The notes under the pieces were generated by a model. The model searched no databases and had not been told where the DNA came from. It worked only from the letters and a program-made list of their open reading frames with translations. This document shows, one piece after another, positions 28,219-40,145 of a DNA stretch of 64,000 nt. This DNA comes from Gemmatimonadota bacterium (lineage in GTDB: Bacteria; Latescibacterota; UBA2968; UBA8231). The position numbers were made by a program, and so were the translations under genes. Every line of letters starts with the position of its first letter. Positions within the stretch are counted from its first letter, which is position 1. Location of the stretch: the NCBI GenBank assembly GCA_009840005.1, contig VXOR01000009.1, positions 8,621 to 72,620 of the forward strand, in the 5' to 3' direction.

Positions 28219-28875
28219 ATGGCTCAAGTATTTCCGCGCAGCGCTAACTGGGCTTCCAAAGCCAGCATCCTCGTTGGCCTCGTCCTAGTCGGCAGTATCC
28301 TCGGTATCGTCCTCAACATCAATCGCATTTACTTCGTCAATCAAGTCAACGTGCCCATTGACCAGCCCGTTCCCTTCAGCCACAAACACCACGTCACCGG
28401 CATGGGCATCGACTGCCGCTATTGCCACACTACTGTCGAGGAGAGTGCTTTTGCCGGCATTCCCCCGACCGAAACCTGCATGACCTGCCACTCGCAGATC
28501 TGGACCGAAGCGCCCATCCTCGAACCCGTGCGCGCCAGCTTCCGCGATAACGTGCCCATCGAGTGGAATCGCGTCCACGACCTGCCCGACTTCGCCTATT
28601 TCAACCACAGCATCCACGTCAACCAAGGCATTGGCTGCCAGTCGTGCCACGGCCAAGTCGATCAAATGCCCCTGATGTGGAAAGCCGAATCGCTGAATAT
28701 GGAATGGTGTCTCGATTGCCACCGCGACCCCGCCCAGTACATCCGCCCGCGCGACCAAGTCTTTAACATGAATTACCAATATCCAGCCGACCAAGAAAGC
28801 TTTGGTGCACAACTCGTCGCCGAATACGGCGTGCAGACCAGTCAACTCACCAACTGCTCTATCTGCCATCGCTAA
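28219..28875 (+). CDS. actA: alternative complex III pentaheme cytochrome ActA
   Basis: 218 aa. One N-terminal membrane anchor (ASILVGLVLVGSILGIVL) is followed by five CxxCH heme sites: CRYCH, CMTCH, CQSCH, CLDCH and CSICH. This matches ActA, the pentaheme cytochrome of alternative complex III (quinol:electron-acceptor oxidoreductase), on the periplasmic side. It heads an operon with the other act genes; actB starts two bases after its stop codon. Confidence 0.93.
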   Translation: MAQVFPRSANWASKASILVGLVLVGSILGIVLNINRIYFVNQVNVPIDQPVPFSHKHHVTGMGIDCRYCHTTVEESAFAGIPPTETCMTCHSQIWTEAPILEPVRASFRDNVPIEWNRVHDLPDFAYFNHSIHVNQGIGCQSCHGQVDQMPLMWKAESLNMEWCLDCHRDPAQYIRPRDQVFNMNYQYPADQESFGAQLVAEYGVQTSQLTNCSICHR

Positions 28876-28877
28876 AT

Positions 28878-31862
28878 ATGGAAACCAGAAAAAACATCGA
28901 TCTCTCGGCCATCCGCGCCCGCCTTAAAGCCTCTCAGGGCCAAGAGTACTGGCGCAGCTTGGACCAACTAGCCCAGACCGAAGAATTCGCCGCCATGGTC
29001 CAGCGCGAGTTCCCCGAGCAAGCTGCCGAGTTGAAGGATCCGGTAAGTCGGCGGAATTTCCTCAAGCTCATGAGCGCATCGCTGGCACTAGGCGGGCTTT
29101 CGAGCTGTACGATTCAGCCCAGCGAAAAAATAGTCCCCCAAGTCCGAGCGCCCGAAAACGTCATCCCCGGCAAGCCTCAGTACTTTGCCTCCGCCATCTC
29201 GTTCGGCGGTATTGGCATGGGTATCCTAGTCGAGAGCCACATGGGGCGGCCGACCAAAATCGAGGGCAATCCCGAGCATCCCTCCGGCAGCCGCGGCTCC
29301 AATGCGCTCGTCCAAGCTTCGATCCTCGACCTCTACGATCCCGATCGGTCGCAAACGGTCAAAAACGCCGGTCGCATCAGCACTTGGAGCATCTTCATAG
29401 CAGATCTGACACAGCGTCTGAGCTTGCACGAGGCCACTGGCGGAGCTGGCCTGTGCATCCTTACCCAGACGGCGACTTCCCCGACTCTCGGGCACCAGTT
29501 GCAAGCCCTGCGGGATAAATTTCCCCAAGCCCAGTGGCACCAGTATGAACCCGTCAATCGCGACAACGCCCGTGCCGGGGCCCAAATGGCGTTTGGCGAG
29601 CCGGTCCATGCGTCTTACGACTTAGCCAAAGCCAAGGTCATTCTATCGCTGGACGCGAACTTTACCAGCAGCGGTGCTGGCAATGTCCGCCACGCTCGGG
29701 ATTTCGCAGCTGGCCGGAACGTGCGCAATGGCTCAAAGGCCTTCAACCGGCTCTATGTGGTCGAGAGCAGTCCAACGGGCACGGGCAGTGTAGCCGATCA
29801 TCGTTTGGCCTTGGGCACGGCGCACATCGAAGCCTTGGCTTTAAAGGTAGCCCAAGGGCTTGGCATCGACTGGAAAGGGCCGAGCGTTCCCGCCGACTTC
29901 TCTGCTCACGATGCTTGGATTGCAGCCCTAGTCGACGACCTAAAGTCCAATCCCGGCCAAAGCCTCGTGCTCGCTGGCGACCAACAATCCCCTGTGGTAC
30001 ACGCTTTAGCCCATGCCATCAACCACGCCCTAGGCAATGCAGGTACAACCGTACACTACACCGAACCCCTCGAAGTCGAGTCGGTTGATCAGCGAGAGTC
30101 GCTATCCGCTTTAGTCGCAGACATGAACGCCGGTCAAGTCGAGTCTCTGTTCATCCTCGGTGGCAATCCAGTGTACGACGCGCCCGTGGACCTCAACTTT
30201 GCTGCCGCGCTCAACAAGGTCGAATACCGCGTTCACCTCGGCCTGTACGACAATGAAACGTCGGAACTCTGCCACTGGCACATTCCGGAATCGCACTTCC
30301 TCGAAGCCTGGAGCGACACCCGTGCCCACGATGGCCTTGCCACGATCGTCCAGCCGCTGATTCGCCCGCTCTACAAGAGCAAATCAGCCCATGACCTCTT
30401 GGCGGTACTCACCGGCCAGCCCGGGGTCCCCGATCTCGACATCGTGCGCCAGTACTGGGAGAGCCAAGGCCTAGATGCGATTGCTTGGCGCCGCGCACTG
30501 CACGATGGCTTCGTCGAGGGCACGCGCCCCGAAGCCCAATCCGTGGAGCTAGGCACTTTGCAGTTGCCGGCAACTACTGGGAGCCTTCCCGAGGAAGAAG
30601 ATCTCGAAATCCACTTTCGGCCCGACCCCATGGTGTGGGACGGTCGCTTTACCAACAACGCTTGGCTACAGGAAACTCCAAAGCCCATCACGAAGCTCAC
30701 TTGGGACAACGCCGCCCTCGTCAGCCCAGCCACGGCCGAGCGCCTGCGACTCGAGAGCGAATTCCTCGCCGAGTTGCGCTTTGATGGGCGCGCGATCAAT
30801 GCCGCGGTTTGGATCGTACCCGGCCAAGCCGACGGCGTCGTCACCCTGCACTTGGGCTACGGCCAACAGCGCAGTGGGCGCGTCGGGCGCGATACGGGAT
30901 TTAATGCCTATGCCCTGCGGCCGACGGCGGCCTTGTGGAGTGGCACCGGCCTACAGGTCAGCGGCTCCTACGACAACTATCGCCTCGCCTGCACCCAGGA
31001 TCATAACAGCATGGAGGGCCGCAATTTCGTGCGCCAAGCCTCGCTGGACTACTACCAAGCGCATCCGCACTTTGCCCACGAGGGAACCCACGATCCGCCC
31101 GATGACTTGACGCTGCACAACCGCACGGATCACCAATACACGGGCTATGCCTGGGGTATGGTCATCGATTTAGGGGCCTGCATCGGCTGCAATACGTGTG
31201 CAATGGCCTGCCAGGCCGAAAACAACATCCCCGTCGTGGGCAAGGACGAAGTCCTCAACGGTCGCGAAATGTCTTGGGTACGCGTCGATCGCTACTACAA
31301 AGGCTCGCACGACAACCCCGACGAGATCGTGCACCAACCCGTGCCCTGCATGCAATGCGAAAACGCTCCTTGCGAGTTGGTCTGTCCGGTCGCAGCCACG
31401 GTCCACAGCGACGAAGGGCTGAACGACATGGTGTACAATCGCTGCGTCGGCACCCGCTACTGCGCCAACAACTGCCCCTACAAGGTCCGGCGTTTCAATT
31501 TCCTCCAATACGCCGACCGCGATACTGAAAGTTTAAAATTGCAGCGCAACCCGGATGTAACCACGCGCTCCCGCGGTGTAATGGAAAAATGCACGTACTG
31601 CGTCCAGCGCATCAATCAAGCGCGCATTGAGGCCAAAAAGGCTAAGCGCACCATAGGCGATGGCGAAATTGTCACCGCCTGTGAACAGGCCTGCCCGACT
31701 GAAGCCATCGTCTTCGGGAACATCAACGATCCCAATAGCCAGGTTTCCGCTCTCAAGGCGTCTCCACTCAACTACGGCATCCTCACCGAGTTGAACACGC
31801 GCCCCCGCACTACATATTTGGCAGGCATCAAAAACCCGAATCCCAAGATTGCCGAGGCTTAG
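28878..31862 (+). CDS. actB: alternative complex III iron-sulfur/molybdopterin-like subunit ActB
   Basis: 994 aa, the fused ActB. A twin-arginine-like signal ([17 protein letters not shown], residues 57-73, with a Cys at 77) sits inside an N-terminal extension, usual for ActB. Residues about 90-740 resemble a molybdopterin oxidoreductase, which in ActB carries no molybdenum. The C-terminal ferredoxin domain has the cysteine clusters [11 protein letters not shown] (about 768), [13 protein letters not shown] (about 822), [11 protein letters not shown] (about 855) and CTYC...CEQACP (904-936), for 4Fe-4S and 3Fe-4S centres. It passes electrons from the quinol site to the ActA/ActE hemes. Confidence 0.94.
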   Translation: METRKNIDLSAIRARLKASQGQEYWRSLDQLAQTEEFAAMVQREFPEQAAELKDPVSRRNFLKLMSASLALGGLSSCTIQPSEKIVPQVRAPENVIPGKPQYFASAISFGGIGMGILVESHMGRPTKIEGNPEHPSGSRGSNALVQASILDLYDPDRSQTVKNAGRISTWSIFIADLTQRLSLHEATGGAGLCILTQTATSPTLGHQLQALRDKFPQAQWHQYEPVNRDNARAGAQMAFGEPVHASYDLAKAKVILSLDANFTSSGAGNVRHARDFAAGRNVRNGSKAFNRLYVVESSPTGTGSVADHRLALGTAHIEALALKVAQGLGIDWKGPSVPADFSAHDAWIAALVDDLKSNPGQSLVLAGDQQSPVVHALAHAINHALGNAGTTVHYTEPLEVESVDQRESLSALVADMNAGQVESLFILGGNPVYDAPVDLNFAAALNKVEYRVHLGLYDNETSELCHWHIPESHFLEAWSDTRAHDGLATIVQPLIRPLYKSKSAHDLLAVLTGQPGVPDLDIVRQYWESQGLDAIAWRRALHDGFVEGTRPEAQSVELGTLQLPATTGSLPEEEDLEIHFRPDPMVWDGRFTNNAWLQETPKPITKLTWDNAALVSPATAERLRLESEFLAELRFDGRAINAAVWIVPGQADGVVTLHLGYGQQRSGRVGRDTGFNAYALRPTAALWSGTGLQVSGSYDNYRLACTQDHNSMEGRNFVRQASLDYYQAHPHFAHEGTHDPPDDLTLHNRTDHQYTGYAWGMVIDLGACIGCNTCAMACQAENNIPVVGKDEVLNGREMSWVRVDRYYKGSHDNPDEIVHQPVPCMQCENAPCELVCPVAATVHSDEGLNDMVYNRCVGTRYCANNCPYKVRRFNFLQYADRDTESLKLQRNPDVTTRSRGVMEKCTYCVQRINQARIEAKKAKRTIGDGEIVTACEQACPTEAIVFGNINDPNSQVSALKASPLNYGILTELNTRPRTTYLAGIKNPNPKIAEA

Positions 31863-31863
31863 C

Positions 31864-33237
31864 ATGTCCGAAGCTGCGAAAACGCCTTATCGCCCCCCAG
31901 TATCGGAACTCGGCCCGAGCCAGACCTCGTACACTTCGATCACCGACAAGATCAGTGGGATCGTTCTCACCAAAAACACTCCACTGGCGTGGTTCCTCTG
32001 CTTTGCTTTGGGCTTTCTACTGCTGCACGGGTTCATGATAGGCGTTCCCTACCTGCTCTTTGAGGGCGTGGGCATCTGGGGCATCAACAACCCCATAGGC
32101 TGGGGTTGGGCCATCATCAATTTTGTCTGGTGGATTGGTATCGGTCACGCTGGCACCCTAATCTCGGCGATTCTACTGCTGTTCCGGCAGCGGTGGCGCA
32201 CCTCGATCAACCGCGCGGCAGAGGCCATGACCATCTTCGCCGTGCTCTGCGCTGCGCAGTTTCCGCTCTTTCACACGGGGCGGCCCTGGCTGGCCTGCTA
32301 CTGGCTGTTGCCCTATCCCAACTCTATGGACATCTGGCCGCAATTCCGCAGCCCACTGATCTGGGATGTCTTCGCGGTCTCTACGTATTTGACGGTGTCG
32401 CTGGTCTTTTGGTTTGTCGGCTTGGTTCCAGACTTAGCAAGCCTGCGCGACCGCGCCAAAAACCGCATCGCCCAAGTCATCTACGGCGTGCTCGCGCTCG
32501 GTTGGCGTGGTTCGGCCATTCACTGGGAGCGCTACGAAATGGCGTCCCTCCTGCTAGCAGGCCTCTCCACGCCCCTCGTGCTTTCCGTGCACAGCGTCGT
32601 AAGTTTCGACTTTGCTGTAGGGCTTATCCCTGGGTGGCACACAACCATATTCCCCCCTTATTTCGTCGCCGGGGCGATCTATGCGGGCTTTGCCATGGTG
32701 CTGACCTTGATGATCCCCATGCGCCTCATCTACGGCTTGGACGACTTCATAACCGAGCGCCATCTAAACAACATGGCCAAAGTCATGTTGGCTTCCGGAT
32801 TGATTGTGGGATATGGTTATTTCATGGAGCAGCTCATCGCCTGGTACAGTGCTAGTGTCTTTGAGGGCTTTATGATGCAAAACCGCATGCACGGCCCGTA
32901 CGGCCCCTACTACTGGGCCTTGATCCTCTGCAACATAGTCGTGCCGCAGCTTTTGTGGTTTAGACACTTCCGCACGAGCATGTTCTGGCTGTTTTTCATT
33001 TCCCAGTTCATCAATGTCGGCATGTGGCTGGAGCGCTTTATCATCGTCGTCACGAGCCTACACCGGGATTTTATGCCTTCTTCTTGGGACATGTTTCACG
33101 CGACGATCTGGGACATCGCCATCTATGTGGGCACCATCGGCCTGTTCATCGTCCTGTTTTTCCTGTTCATCCGCGGCCTACCGATGATTTCCATCCACGA
33201 GATCCGCAATCTGCTGGTCTCTGGAGACCACAAGTGA
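31864..33237 (+). CDS. actC: alternative complex III membrane subunit ActC (NrfD family)
   Basis: 457 aa from ATG 31864, which directly follows the actB stop; an in-frame TTG at 31849 lies within actB. The polytopic NrfD/PsrC fold has about ten hydrophobic helices, for example [24 protein letters not shown] and [20 protein letters not shown]. ActC is one of the two quinol-interacting membrane subunits. [18 protein letters not shown] cytoplasmic loop and the [19 protein letters not shown] segment fit the family. Confidence 0.92.
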   Translation: MSEAAKTPYRPPVSELGPSQTSYTSITDKISGIVLTKNTPLAWFLCFALGFLLLHGFMIGVPYLLFEGVGIWGINNPIGWGWAIINFVWWIGIGHAGTLISAILLLFRQRWRTSINRAAEAMTIFAVLCAAQFPLFHTGRPWLACYWLLPYPNSMDIWPQFRSPLIWDVFAVSTYLTVSLVFWFVGLVPDLASLRDRAKNRIAQVIYGVLALGWRGSAIHWERYEMASLLLAGLSTPLVLSVHSVVSFDFAVGLIPGWHTTIFPPYFVAGAIYAGFAMVLTLMIPMRLIYGLDDFITERHLNNMAKVMLASGLIVGYGYFMEQLIAWYSASVFEGFMMQNRMHGPYGPYYWALILCNIVVPQLLWFRHFRTSMFWLFFISQFINVGMWLERFIIVVTSLHRDFMPSSWDMFHATIWDIAIYVGTIGLFIVLFFLFIRGLPMISIHEIRNLLVSGDHK

Positions 33238-33249
33238 GCCATTGAACTT

Positions 33250-33795
33250 ATGCAGCAGCACGAAGAATCAACGCACTACGGCCTGCTGGCCGAATTTGAA
33301 TCTCCCGACGACTTGTTGGCCGCGGCCAAGGCAACCTTTGCCGCTGGCTATCGCAAGATCGACGCCTATTCGCCCATGCCCGTCCACGGCTTGGGCGAGG
33401 CCATCGGCTTTCCACGCACTAGACTGCCTTGGCTGGTTTTCGCCTTTGGTCTGCTTGGTGCCATCACAGGCTACTCCCTGTGCTATTGGGTCTCAGCCAT
33501 CGACTATCCGCTCAATATCGCCGGCAAGCCCTTGCACAGCGGGCCGATGTTCATCCCAGTGACCTTTGAACTGACCATTCTCTTTGCCGCGCTCAGTTCG
33601 GCCTTTGGCATGTTCATCGCCAACGGTTTGCCCCAGCCTTATCACCCGGTTTTCAACGCGCCTAGTTTCGCCCGCGCCAGCCAAGATCGCTTCTTTCTCA
33701 GCATCGAGGCCGAAGATCCTCAGTTCGACCGCGAAAAAACCGAGGAATTCTTGCGCGGCCTGAATCCGCATGAGGTTGTCGAAGTTGAAAAGTGA
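33250..33795 (+). CDS. actD: alternative complex III subunit ActD (DUF3341)
   Basis: 181 aa. Starting with a soluble HYGLLAEFESPDDLLAAAKATFAAGYRKIDAYSPMPVHGL part, it has two membrane helices (LPWLVFAFGLLGAITGYSLCYW and FELTILFAALSSAFGMFIA) and the PYHPVFNAPSFARASQDRF segment typical of DUF3341. It lies in the standard actC-D-E position. Confidence 0.92.
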   Translation: MQQHEESTHYGLLAEFESPDDLLAAAKATFAAGYRKIDAYSPMPVHGLGEAIGFPRTRLPWLVFAFGLLGAITGYSLCYWVSAIDYPLNIAGKPLHSGPMFIPVTFELTILFAALSSAFGMFIANGLPQPYHPVFNAPSFARASQDRFFLSIEAEDPQFDREKTEEFLRGLNPHEVVEVEK

Positions 33796-33796
33796 A

Positions 33797-34387
33797 ATGA
33801 CCATCGCCAAGCGACGGCTCGCGGCCCTGTTGGGAACGGCCCTGTTGCTGATTGGCACCGCCGGTTGCGAGCTGCGGCAGGCCATGTACGACCAAGAAAA
33901 ATACGAGCCGCTAGAAGCCTCGGTGTTCTTTGCCGACGGCATGTCTTTCCGCTCACAGGTTGACGGCACCGTGGCGCGGGGCCAATTGATGCTCGACGAG
34001 CACTTCTATCAAGGCAGAATACAAGGCCAACTCGCGGAGACTTTCCCGGCGAGGGTGGCCGTTGACCGCCAGTTGCTAGAGCGCGGCCAAGAGCGCTACA
34101 ACATTTTCTGCGCCCCCTGCCACGGCAGGACCGGCGCGGGCAACGGCATGATCGTCCAGCGCGGACTCAAACAGCCACCAACTTTTCATCAACAGCGGCT
34201 ACGCGAGGTGCCCGTCGGCCACTTTTACGATGTCATTACCAATGGCTTTGGCGTCATGTATAGCTACGCCTCCCGCATCTCCGTGGCCGACCGCTGGGCC
34301 ATCGTCGCCTATGTCAAGGTGTTACAGCTAAGCCAGAACCTCGAATTCGACCAATTGCCGGCTGAAGACCAAAGGCAACTTCAATGA
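33797..34387 (+). CDS. actE: alternative complex III monoheme cytochrome lipoprotein ActE
   Basis: 196 aa from ATG 33797, chosen because it yields a clean lipoprotein signal (KRRLAALLGTALLLIGTAGC). The mature part carries one heme site CAPCHGRTGAGNG and a distal Met candidate in FGVMYSYASRI. ActE is the likely electron exit of the complex. The gene starts two bases after actD ends, and its last 4 bases overlap actF (ATGA). Confidence 0.92.
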   Translation: MTIAKRRLAALLGTALLLIGTAGCELRQAMYDQEKYEPLEASVFFADGMSFRSQVDGTVARGQLMLDEHFYQGRIQGQLAETFPARVAVDRQLLERGQERYNIFCAPCHGRTGAGNGMIVQRGLKQPPTFHQQRLREVPVGHFYDVITNGFGVMYSYASRISVADRWAIVAYVKVLQLSQNLEFDQLPAEDQRQLQ

Positions 34388-35619
34388 ACGAGTCGATTAC
34401 TCAACAGTCCGCCGCCCTGCATCCCTATTTAGATAACCTCCAGCGCTACGCGCTAGTCGTGGGCTTGGTCGGTTTGGCCGCCACTGGGGTCGGCTACTTC
34501 ATGGACGTGGAGCAGTTCTTCCGCTCTTATTTGCTAGCCTTTACCTTCTGGATCGGCCTGCCCTTGGGCAGCCTAGGCATCCTCATGATCCACCACGTCG
34601 GCGGTGGCACTTGGGGATTTTCGATCCGGCGGCTGCTCGAAGCCGGGACTCGCACCCTGCCGTTGCTGTTTGTGCTGTCGCTGCCGATCCTCTTCTTCGG
34701 CTTGCACAGCCTTTACGAGTGGGCTAACCCGGAAGTCGTGCAAAAAGACAGCATCATCCAGAAAAAAGTCCCCTTTCTCACCGAGCCGTGGTTTATCGCG
34801 CGCACCGTGCTCTACTTCGCCATTTGGGGACTGTTCGCCTTCTTGCTCAACCGCTGGTCGCTACAGCAGGATCAGACGACAGAGACGCATCCGACCCATC
34901 GCATGCAGATCCTGAGCGGTCCGGGCATCGTCATTTTCTTTCTCACTGCGACGCTAGCCTGTGTCGATTGGCTAATGTCCCTTGAGCCGCATTGGTTTTC
35001 GACGATCTTCGGCATCATCTACATTATAGGTATGGGGCTGATGACCTGGGGGTTCATGTACCTCATCGCCGTCCCACTCTCGCGCCGGGAGCCGCTACAG
35101 GGCGTAATCACCGAGCAGCACCTACGCGACTTGGGCACCTTTATGCTGGCCTGCGTCATGCTCTGGGCCTATACTTCGTTCTCCCAGTTGCTCATCATCT
35201 GGTCGGCTAATTTGCCCGAGGAGATCACCTGGTACATAACCCGCTTAGAAGGCGGCTGGCAATACGTCGGCTACGGGCTGTTGGTGTTTCACTTTGCCGT
35301 CCCCTTTCTCTTTCTCATATCCAGCACCATGAAGTCCAAAACCAAGCTGCTCGCCACCATTGCCGCCGGCTTGATCTTCATGCGCTTGGTCGATTTGTAC
35401 TGGATCACGGCACCGACCTTCACCAAGGTCCACGCCGAAAAGGGGCCGAGCTTCCACAGCACTGGGTTCACTCTACATTGGCTCGACCTAGCCATTCCAA
35501 TAGGCATCGGCGGCATCGTCCTTGCGCTTTTCTTCGCGCAACTAAAAAAGCGCGCCCTAATCGCGCAAAACGACCCCCGCTTTGCAGACCTCTACAGCGG
35601 CGAAAGCAATCATGGCTGA
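34384..35619 (+). CDS. actF: alternative complex III membrane subunit ActF
   Basis: 411 aa polytopic protein of the ActF/NrfD-like group, with about ten hydrophobic helices (for example [36 protein letters not shown] and [17 protein letters not shown]). It overlaps actE by 4 bp and the next gene by 8 bp. ActF is the second large membrane subunit of the complex. Confidence 0.9.
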   Translation: MNESITQQSAALHPYLDNLQRYALVVGLVGLAATGVGYFMDVEQFFRSYLLAFTFWIGLPLGSLGILMIHHVGGGTWGFSIRRLLEAGTRTLPLLFVLSLPILFFGLHSLYEWANPEVVQKDSIIQKKVPFLTEPWFIARTVLYFAIWGLFAFLLNRWSLQQDQTTETHPTHRMQILSGPGIVIFFLTATLACVDWLMSLEPHWFSTIFGIIYIIGMGLMTWGFMYLIAVPLSRREPLQGVITEQHLRDLGTFMLACVMLWAYTSFSQLLIIWSANLPEEITWYITRLEGGWQYVGYGLLVFHFAVPFLFLISSTMKSKTKLLATIAAGLIFMRLVDLYWITAPTFTKVHAEKGPSFHSTGFTLHWLDLAIPIGIGGIVLALFFAQLKKRALIAQNDPRFADLYSGESNHG

Positions 35620-36007
35620 ACAAGCACACAATCAAACCAACTCCGGCTACGAGACGACGGACGCGCAAGTAAAGCCGCTGGCACAGACCGGCGTCTTCCT
35701 TACCGTGTTAGTCATCGCTTCCTTTATTGCCATGATCGTCTTATTCAGGGGTCTTGCCTATTACCAGGAGTTCTTTGACGATCCAGTTCCGCCGCTCGTC
35801 GAGAATCGCATTGCCAGCGACGCACCGAGGCTACAGGTGGACCCGCCAAAGCAAAAGTTTGAGTTGGCCCAAAGCGAAGCCGCGATCCTCAACTCCTACG
35901 GCTGGATCGACGAACAAGTGAAGGTAGTCCACATTCCCATCGAGCGAGCAATTGATCTGGTGAGCGAGGGCAAAATGCCGCTCATCGCTCCGCCAGCGAC
36001 ACCATGA
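35612..36007 (+). CDS. single-pass membrane protein of the respiratory operon
   Basis: 131 aa from ATG 35612, which overlaps the actF stop (ATGGCTGA). One membrane helix (GVFLTVLVIASFIAMIVLF) is followed by a periplasmic domain ending in LNSYGWIDEQVKVVHIPIERAIDLV. I recall this ending from small proteins next to Sco and cox genes in many act operons, often left as hypothetical. It may assist assembly of the oxidase copper site, an inference from position only. Confidence 0.75.
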   Translation: MAEQAHNQTNSGYETTDAQVKPLAQTGVFLTVLVIASFIAMIVLFRGLAYYQEFFDDPVPPLVENRIASDAPRLQVDPPKQKFELAQSEAAILNSYGWIDEQVKVVHIPIERAIDLVSEGKMPLIAPPATP

Positions 36008-36843
36008 GCAGACCTACAACGACATTCGCTCGCAGCGCGATCTTTTTGGCATTAACTCTGCCGCTTTTGCTAGCCGGCCAGACTGGAGCGCAGGTCTATA
36101 CCCAGCAGCTACAAAAGAGTATCGGCATCGACCAGAAATTGGGCGACCAAATCCCCTTGAATCTCGAATTCACCAACTCCAGCGGCGAGCGCGTCTCGCT
36201 GCGCCAATACTTCGGCAAAAACCCCATCGTGCTCACCTTGGTGTACTACGAGTGCCCTATGCTTTGCACCCAAGTGCTGAACAGCCTCTTGCGAGCGATG
36301 AATGTGCTGAGTTTTGGCATTGGCACGGAATTCGACGTCTTGACCATCAGCATCGATCCCGGGGAAACTGCGGAACTGGCCGCGGCCAAAAAGGCCGAGT
36401 ACAGCAAAAACTACCGCGGCCGCGATAGTTCTACGGGCTGGCATTTCCTCACCGGCGAGGAAGACCAGATCAAACAACTGGCCGCAGCGGTCGGCTTTCG
36501 CTACGAATACGACGAAGACACCGACCAGTACATTCACGCCAGCGGCTTGATGGTGCTGACGCCGGAAGGCAAACTAGCGCGCTATTTATACGGCATCGAC
36601 TATCCCCCGCGTGACTTGCGCTGGGGCCTCGTCGAAGCAGCCGACGGTGCCATCGGCAATCCGGTCGATCAGCTCCTTTTGCTCTGCTATAGCTATGACC
36701 CAATGACCGGCAAATACGGTCTCTACATCCGCAATTCCCTGCGCATCGGGGGGCTGATTACCGTGCTCGCTCTCGTCGTTTTTATCGTCGCTATGATCAA
36801 GCGGGAGCGCCGCAACAACCTGCACCAGCCTCAGCTCAACTAG
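36004..36843 (+). CDS. sco: SCO1/SenC copper chaperone
   Basis: 279 aa with an N-terminal signal sequence, a thioredoxin-like Sco domain (about residues 40-210) and a C-terminal membrane helix (IGGLITVLALVVFIVAMI). The copper ligands are intact: CPMLC (CxxxC) and the His in QYIHASGLMVL. Sco delivers copper to the CuA site of subunit II, encoded next. It overlaps the upstream gene by 4 bp. Confidence 0.92.
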   Translation: MSRPTTTFARSAIFLALTLPLLLAGQTGAQVYTQQLQKSIGIDQKLGDQIPLNLEFTNSSGERVSLRQYFGKNPIVLTLVYYECPMLCTQVLNSLLRAMNVLSFGIGTEFDVLTISIDPGETAELAAAKKAEYSKNYRGRDSSTGWHFLTGEEDQIKQLAAAVGFRYEYDEDTDQYIHASGLMVLTPEGKLARYLYGIDYPPRDLRWGLVEAADGAIGNPVDQLLLLCYSYDPMTGKYGLYIRNSLRIGGLITVLALVVFIVAMIKRERRNNLHQPQLN

Positions 36844-36861
36844 TTCGGAGCCTTGAACCGC

Positions 36862-37797
36862 ATGTCCGACTTTCCACTTTTTCCCGCCCAAGCCTCCACC
36901 ATCGCCTGGCAAGTAGATGCCCTGTACGCATTCTTGCTCGTCTTGACTGTGATTTTCTGCCTGCTCGTCTTCGGTATGGTAATCATCTTCGCCATCAAGT
37001 ACCGCCGCCGCTCAGAAGACGAACAGCCCGAGCAGACTCACGGCAATCTCGTCCTCGAATTATCTTGGACCATCATCCCACTCTTTTTGGCGCTTTTTGT
37101 ATTTTTGCTCGGGGCCGATGTCTTCTTCCGGCTCCAGCGGTCGCCGTCCGACCCCTTGGAAATCTACGCGGTCGGCAAGCAGTGGATGTGGAAAATCCAG
37201 CACGAATCGGGCAAGCGAGAAATCAATACCCTGCACGTACCCAAGGGCCAGCCCGTCCGCCTGACCATGACCTCGGAGGACGTAATCCACGACTTTTTCA
37301 TCCCGGCCTTCCGCGTCAAAAACGACGTGTTGCCCGGGCGCTACACGACTCTGTGGTTCGAAGCCACGGAGACGGGCGAGTTCCACTTGTTTTGCGCCGA
37401 GTATTGCGGCACCCAGCACTCGGGCATGATCGGCAAGGTGATTGTCTTAGAGCCAGCGGATTACCACGACTGGCTGATGGGAGCGTCCAGCGGCGAATCC
37501 ATGGTCGAGGCGGGCGAGCGCCAGTTCCAGCAACTCGGCTGCGAGACCTGCCACAAATCCACGGCCACGGGTCGTGGGCCTTCGTTGGTCGGGATTTACG
37601 ACAAGCCGGTAACGCTCAGCAACGGGCAAGAAGTCGTCGTCGATAGCGACTACATCCGCGAGTCCATACTCCAGCCCACGGCCAAGATCGTCGCTGGATA
37701 CGAGCCGATTATGCCCATCTTTGAGGGGCAAATCAGCGAGCAGTCACTGCTGCAAATCGCGTCTTATATCAAATCCCTGAGTGAGTCCGCAGAGTGA
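36862..37797 (+). CDS. coxB: cytochrome c oxidase subunit II with fused cytochrome c
   Basis: 311 aa from ATG 36862 (an in-frame TTG at 36853 is the alternative). Two membrane helices come first, then a cupredoxin domain with the CuA ligands in [11 protein letters not shown] and [16 protein letters not shown]-terminal class I cytochrome c domain follows (CETCHKS, distal Met near YEPIMP). This fusion defines a caa3-type oxidase, which takes electrons without a separate soluble cytochrome and suits ActE as donor. Confidence 0.93.
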   Translation: MSDFPLFPAQASTIAWQVDALYAFLLVLTVIFCLLVFGMVIIFAIKYRRRSEDEQPEQTHGNLVLELSWTIIPLFLALFVFLLGADVFFRLQRSPSDPLEIYAVGKQWMWKIQHESGKREINTLHVPKGQPVRLTMTSEDVIHDFFIPAFRVKNDVLPGRYTTLWFEATETGEFHLFCAEYCGTQHSGMIGKVIVLEPADYHDWLMGASSGESMVEAGERQFQQLGCETCHKSTATGRGPSLVGIYDKPVTLSNGQEVVVDSDYIRESILQPTAKIVAGYEPIMPIFEGQISEQSLLQIASYIKSLSESAE

Positions 37798-37822
37798 ACA
37801 TCTCAACGAGGTCATTCAAGCC

Positions 37823-39490
37823 ATGAGCCATGCAATCAGCGCCAACGGCGAGCCGAGAAACTATCTCAACGAAACGTATGGGATCAAATCTTGGCTCCTG
37901 ACCCTAGACCACAAGCGCATCGGTATCCTCTACTTGATAACGCTGGCGGTCTTCTTCTTGGTCGGCAGCATGTTCGCCAGTCTCATTCGCTTTGAGTTGA
38001 TGACGCCCAAAGGCGATTTGGTCGAAGCAGAGACCTACAACAAGCTCTTCACCATGCACGGGGTGGTGATGATTTTCTTCTTTCTGATCCCCTCGATCCC
38101 GGCGGTGTTGGGCAACTTTCTCATTCCCCTACAGATCGGCGCGCGGGACGTGGCCTTCCCCCGCTTGAATCTCCTCAGCTATTACCTCTACGTCGCCGGC
38201 GGGGCCTTCGCCGTGCTGGCCATCATTATGGGGGGCATTGATACGGGTTGGACTTTTTATACTCCTTATAGCAGTACGTACTCTACCTCATTTGTTTCTT
38301 TGGCCCTAGTCGGCGTTTTTGTCAACGGCTTCTCTTCGATCCTCACCGGGGTCAACTTCATGGTCACCATCCACAAGATGCGGGCCCCGGGTATGACGTG
38401 GTTCCGCTTGCCGCTTTTTATTTGGGGGCACTACGCGACCAGCTTGATTCAGGTCCTAGGCACCCCGGTGGTGGCCATCACCTTGTTGCTGGTTTGCTTC
38501 GAGCGCGCCTTCAAGATCGGCATTTTCGATCCCAATTACGGCGGTGATCCGGTGCTTTTCCAGCACATGTTCTGGTTTTACTCGCATCCGGCCGTGTACA
38601 TCATGATCTTGCCGGGCTTTGCCGTCGTCAGCGATGTCATAGCTTGCTTCGCGCGCAAGCGCGTCTTCGGCTATTCCTTTGTAGCTTTTTCCTCGCTGGC
38701 CATCGCCGTCCTTGGCTTTCTCGTCTGGGGCCACCATTTGTTCGTATCGGGCCAATCCACCTATGCCAGCATGGTCTTTTCCTTCATCACTTTCTTCATC
38801 GCCGTGCCCACGGCCATCAAAATTTTCAACTGGGCTTTCACTCTCCACAAAGCCTCGGTTAAGTTAGACTCGCCGATGCTCTACGTGATGGGCTTTATCG
38901 GCCTTTTCACTATCGGCGGCCTGACGGGCCTGTTCCTTTCCACCCTGGGCCTAGACATCCATCTCCACGATACCTACTTCGTGGTCGCCCACTTTCACTA
39001 TGTCATGGTGGGCGGCATGGTCATGGGGTTCCTCTGCGGCCTGCATTTTTGGTGGCCTAAAATGACTGGGCGCATGTACTCGGAAGGAGCGGCCAAGCTC
39101 GGCGTCATGTTCGTCTTCGCTGGGTTCAACTTGACCTTTTTTCCGCAATTTATCTTGGGCTACTTGGGAATGCCTCGGCGCTATCACGCCTACCCCGAGG
39201 AATGGCAAGCTCTCAACATCATGTCCACCGCGGGTGCCACTGTCCTCGGGTTGGGCTTCTCGCTGACCATCATTTATCTCCTTTGGTCCTTGTTTAAGGG
39301 CGAGAAGGCCCCCGCCAATCCGTTCCAAGCCAAGGGTCTCGAATGGGACATCCCCTCGCCACCCATAGCCCACAACTTTGAAGCTATCCCGATAGTTACT
39401 TGGGAAGCCTATCCGTACGGTGAGGAGGAATCGACGGAACCGAGTACCGAGGCCGTACCCGAACGCGCTAAGGAGGATGAAGTTGTCTGA
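37823..39490 (+). CDS. coxA: cytochrome c oxidase subunit I (A2-type heme-copper oxidase)
   Basis: About 555 aa from ATG 37823; a GTG at 37781 inside coxB is the other candidate. Twelve membrane helices carry the heme a, heme a3 and CuB histidines ([44 protein letters not shown]). The YSHPAVYI sequence, lacking the D-channel glutamate seen as GHPEVYI, is the hallmark of A2-type oxidases such as Rhodothermus caa3. It reduces O2 to water and pumps protons. Confidence 0.95.
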   Translation: MSHAISANGEPRNYLNETYGIKSWLLTLDHKRIGILYLITLAVFFLVGSMFASLIRFELMTPKGDLVEAETYNKLFTMHGVVMIFFFLIPSIPAVLGNFLIPLQIGARDVAFPRLNLLSYYLYVAGGAFAVLAIIMGGIDTGWTFYTPYSSTYSTSFVSLALVGVFVNGFSSILTGVNFMVTIHKMRAPGMTWFRLPLFIWGHYATSLIQVLGTPVVAITLLLVCFERAFKIGIFDPNYGGDPVLFQHMFWFYSHPAVYIMILPGFAVVSDVIACFARKRVFGYSFVAFSSLAIAVLGFLVWGHHLFVSGQSTYASMVFSFITFFIAVPTAIKIFNWAFTLHKASVKLDSPMLYVMGFIGLFTIGGLTGLFLSTLGLDIHLHDTYFVVAHFHYVMVGGMVMGFLCGLHFWWPKMTGRMYSEGAAKLGVMFVFAGFNLTFFPQFILGYLGMPRRYHAYPEEWQALNIMSTAGATVLGLGFSLTIIYLLWSLFKGEKAPANPFQAKGLEWDIPSPPIAHNFEAIPIVTWEAYPYGEEESTEPSTEAVPERAKEDEVV

Positions 39491-40145
39491 TCACGCACAT
39501 AGCGCCCACCACCTACACCAATTCGAGACGGCGCAGCAGCAATACGAAGCCGCCAGTCTCGGCATGTGGGCGTTCATCATCCAGGAAATCCTGTTCTTCG
39601 GGGGGCTGTTCGGTGCCTATACCGTGTATCGCAACGAATATATTGAAGCCTTTACCGCTGGCTCTCACCTCCTCAGCATCGGCTGGGGCACCTTCAACAC
39701 CATCGTGCTGATCGCCAGCAGTCTGACCATGGCGCTGGCTGTCCGCGCCGCGCAGACCAATGCTGGTCGCAACGCGATTACGGGGTGGCTCGTCGCCACG
39801 ATCATTCTCGGCTGCGCCTTCTTAGGCGTCAAGTACATCGAGTATAGCTCCAAGTGGCACCAGAACCTCATCCCCGCCGGTAGCATGTTCCAGTGGAACG
39901 ACCCGGCCGTCACGCTCGGCAACGCCAAAATTTTCTTCTCGTTTTACTTCGTGATGACCGGGATGCACGCGCTGCACATGGTCGTCGGCGTCGGCATCAT
40001 GCTGTGGATGATCGCCAAGGTCCGGCGCAACGAGATCTCGGCTCAGTACTTTACGCCGATTGAAATCAGCGGCCTTTATTGGCACTTCGTCGATATCGTG
40101 TGGATTTTCCTCTTCCCGCTGCTCTATCTGATTGGACGCCACTAA
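39483..40145 (+). CDS. coxC: cytochrome c oxidase subunit III
   Basis: 221 aa from TTG 39483, supported by GGAGG with six bases spacing; the ATG at 39477 touches that GGAGG and is less suitable. Family features are [31 protein letters not shown] and the C-terminal [21 protein letters not shown]. It stabilises subunit I. The start overlaps the end of coxA, and the stop overlaps the start of coxD (TAATG). Confidence 0.92.
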   Translation: MSDHAHSAHHLHQFETAQQQYEAASLGMWAFIIQEILFFGGLFGAYTVYRNEYIEAFTAGSHLLSIGWGTFNTIVLIASSLTMALAVRAAQTNAGRNAITGWLVATIILGCAFLGVKYIEYSSKWHQNLIPAGSMFQWNDPAVTLGNAKIFFSFYFVMTGMHALHMVVGVGIMLWMIAKVRRNEISAQYFTPIEISGLYWHFVDIVWIFLFPLLYLIGRH

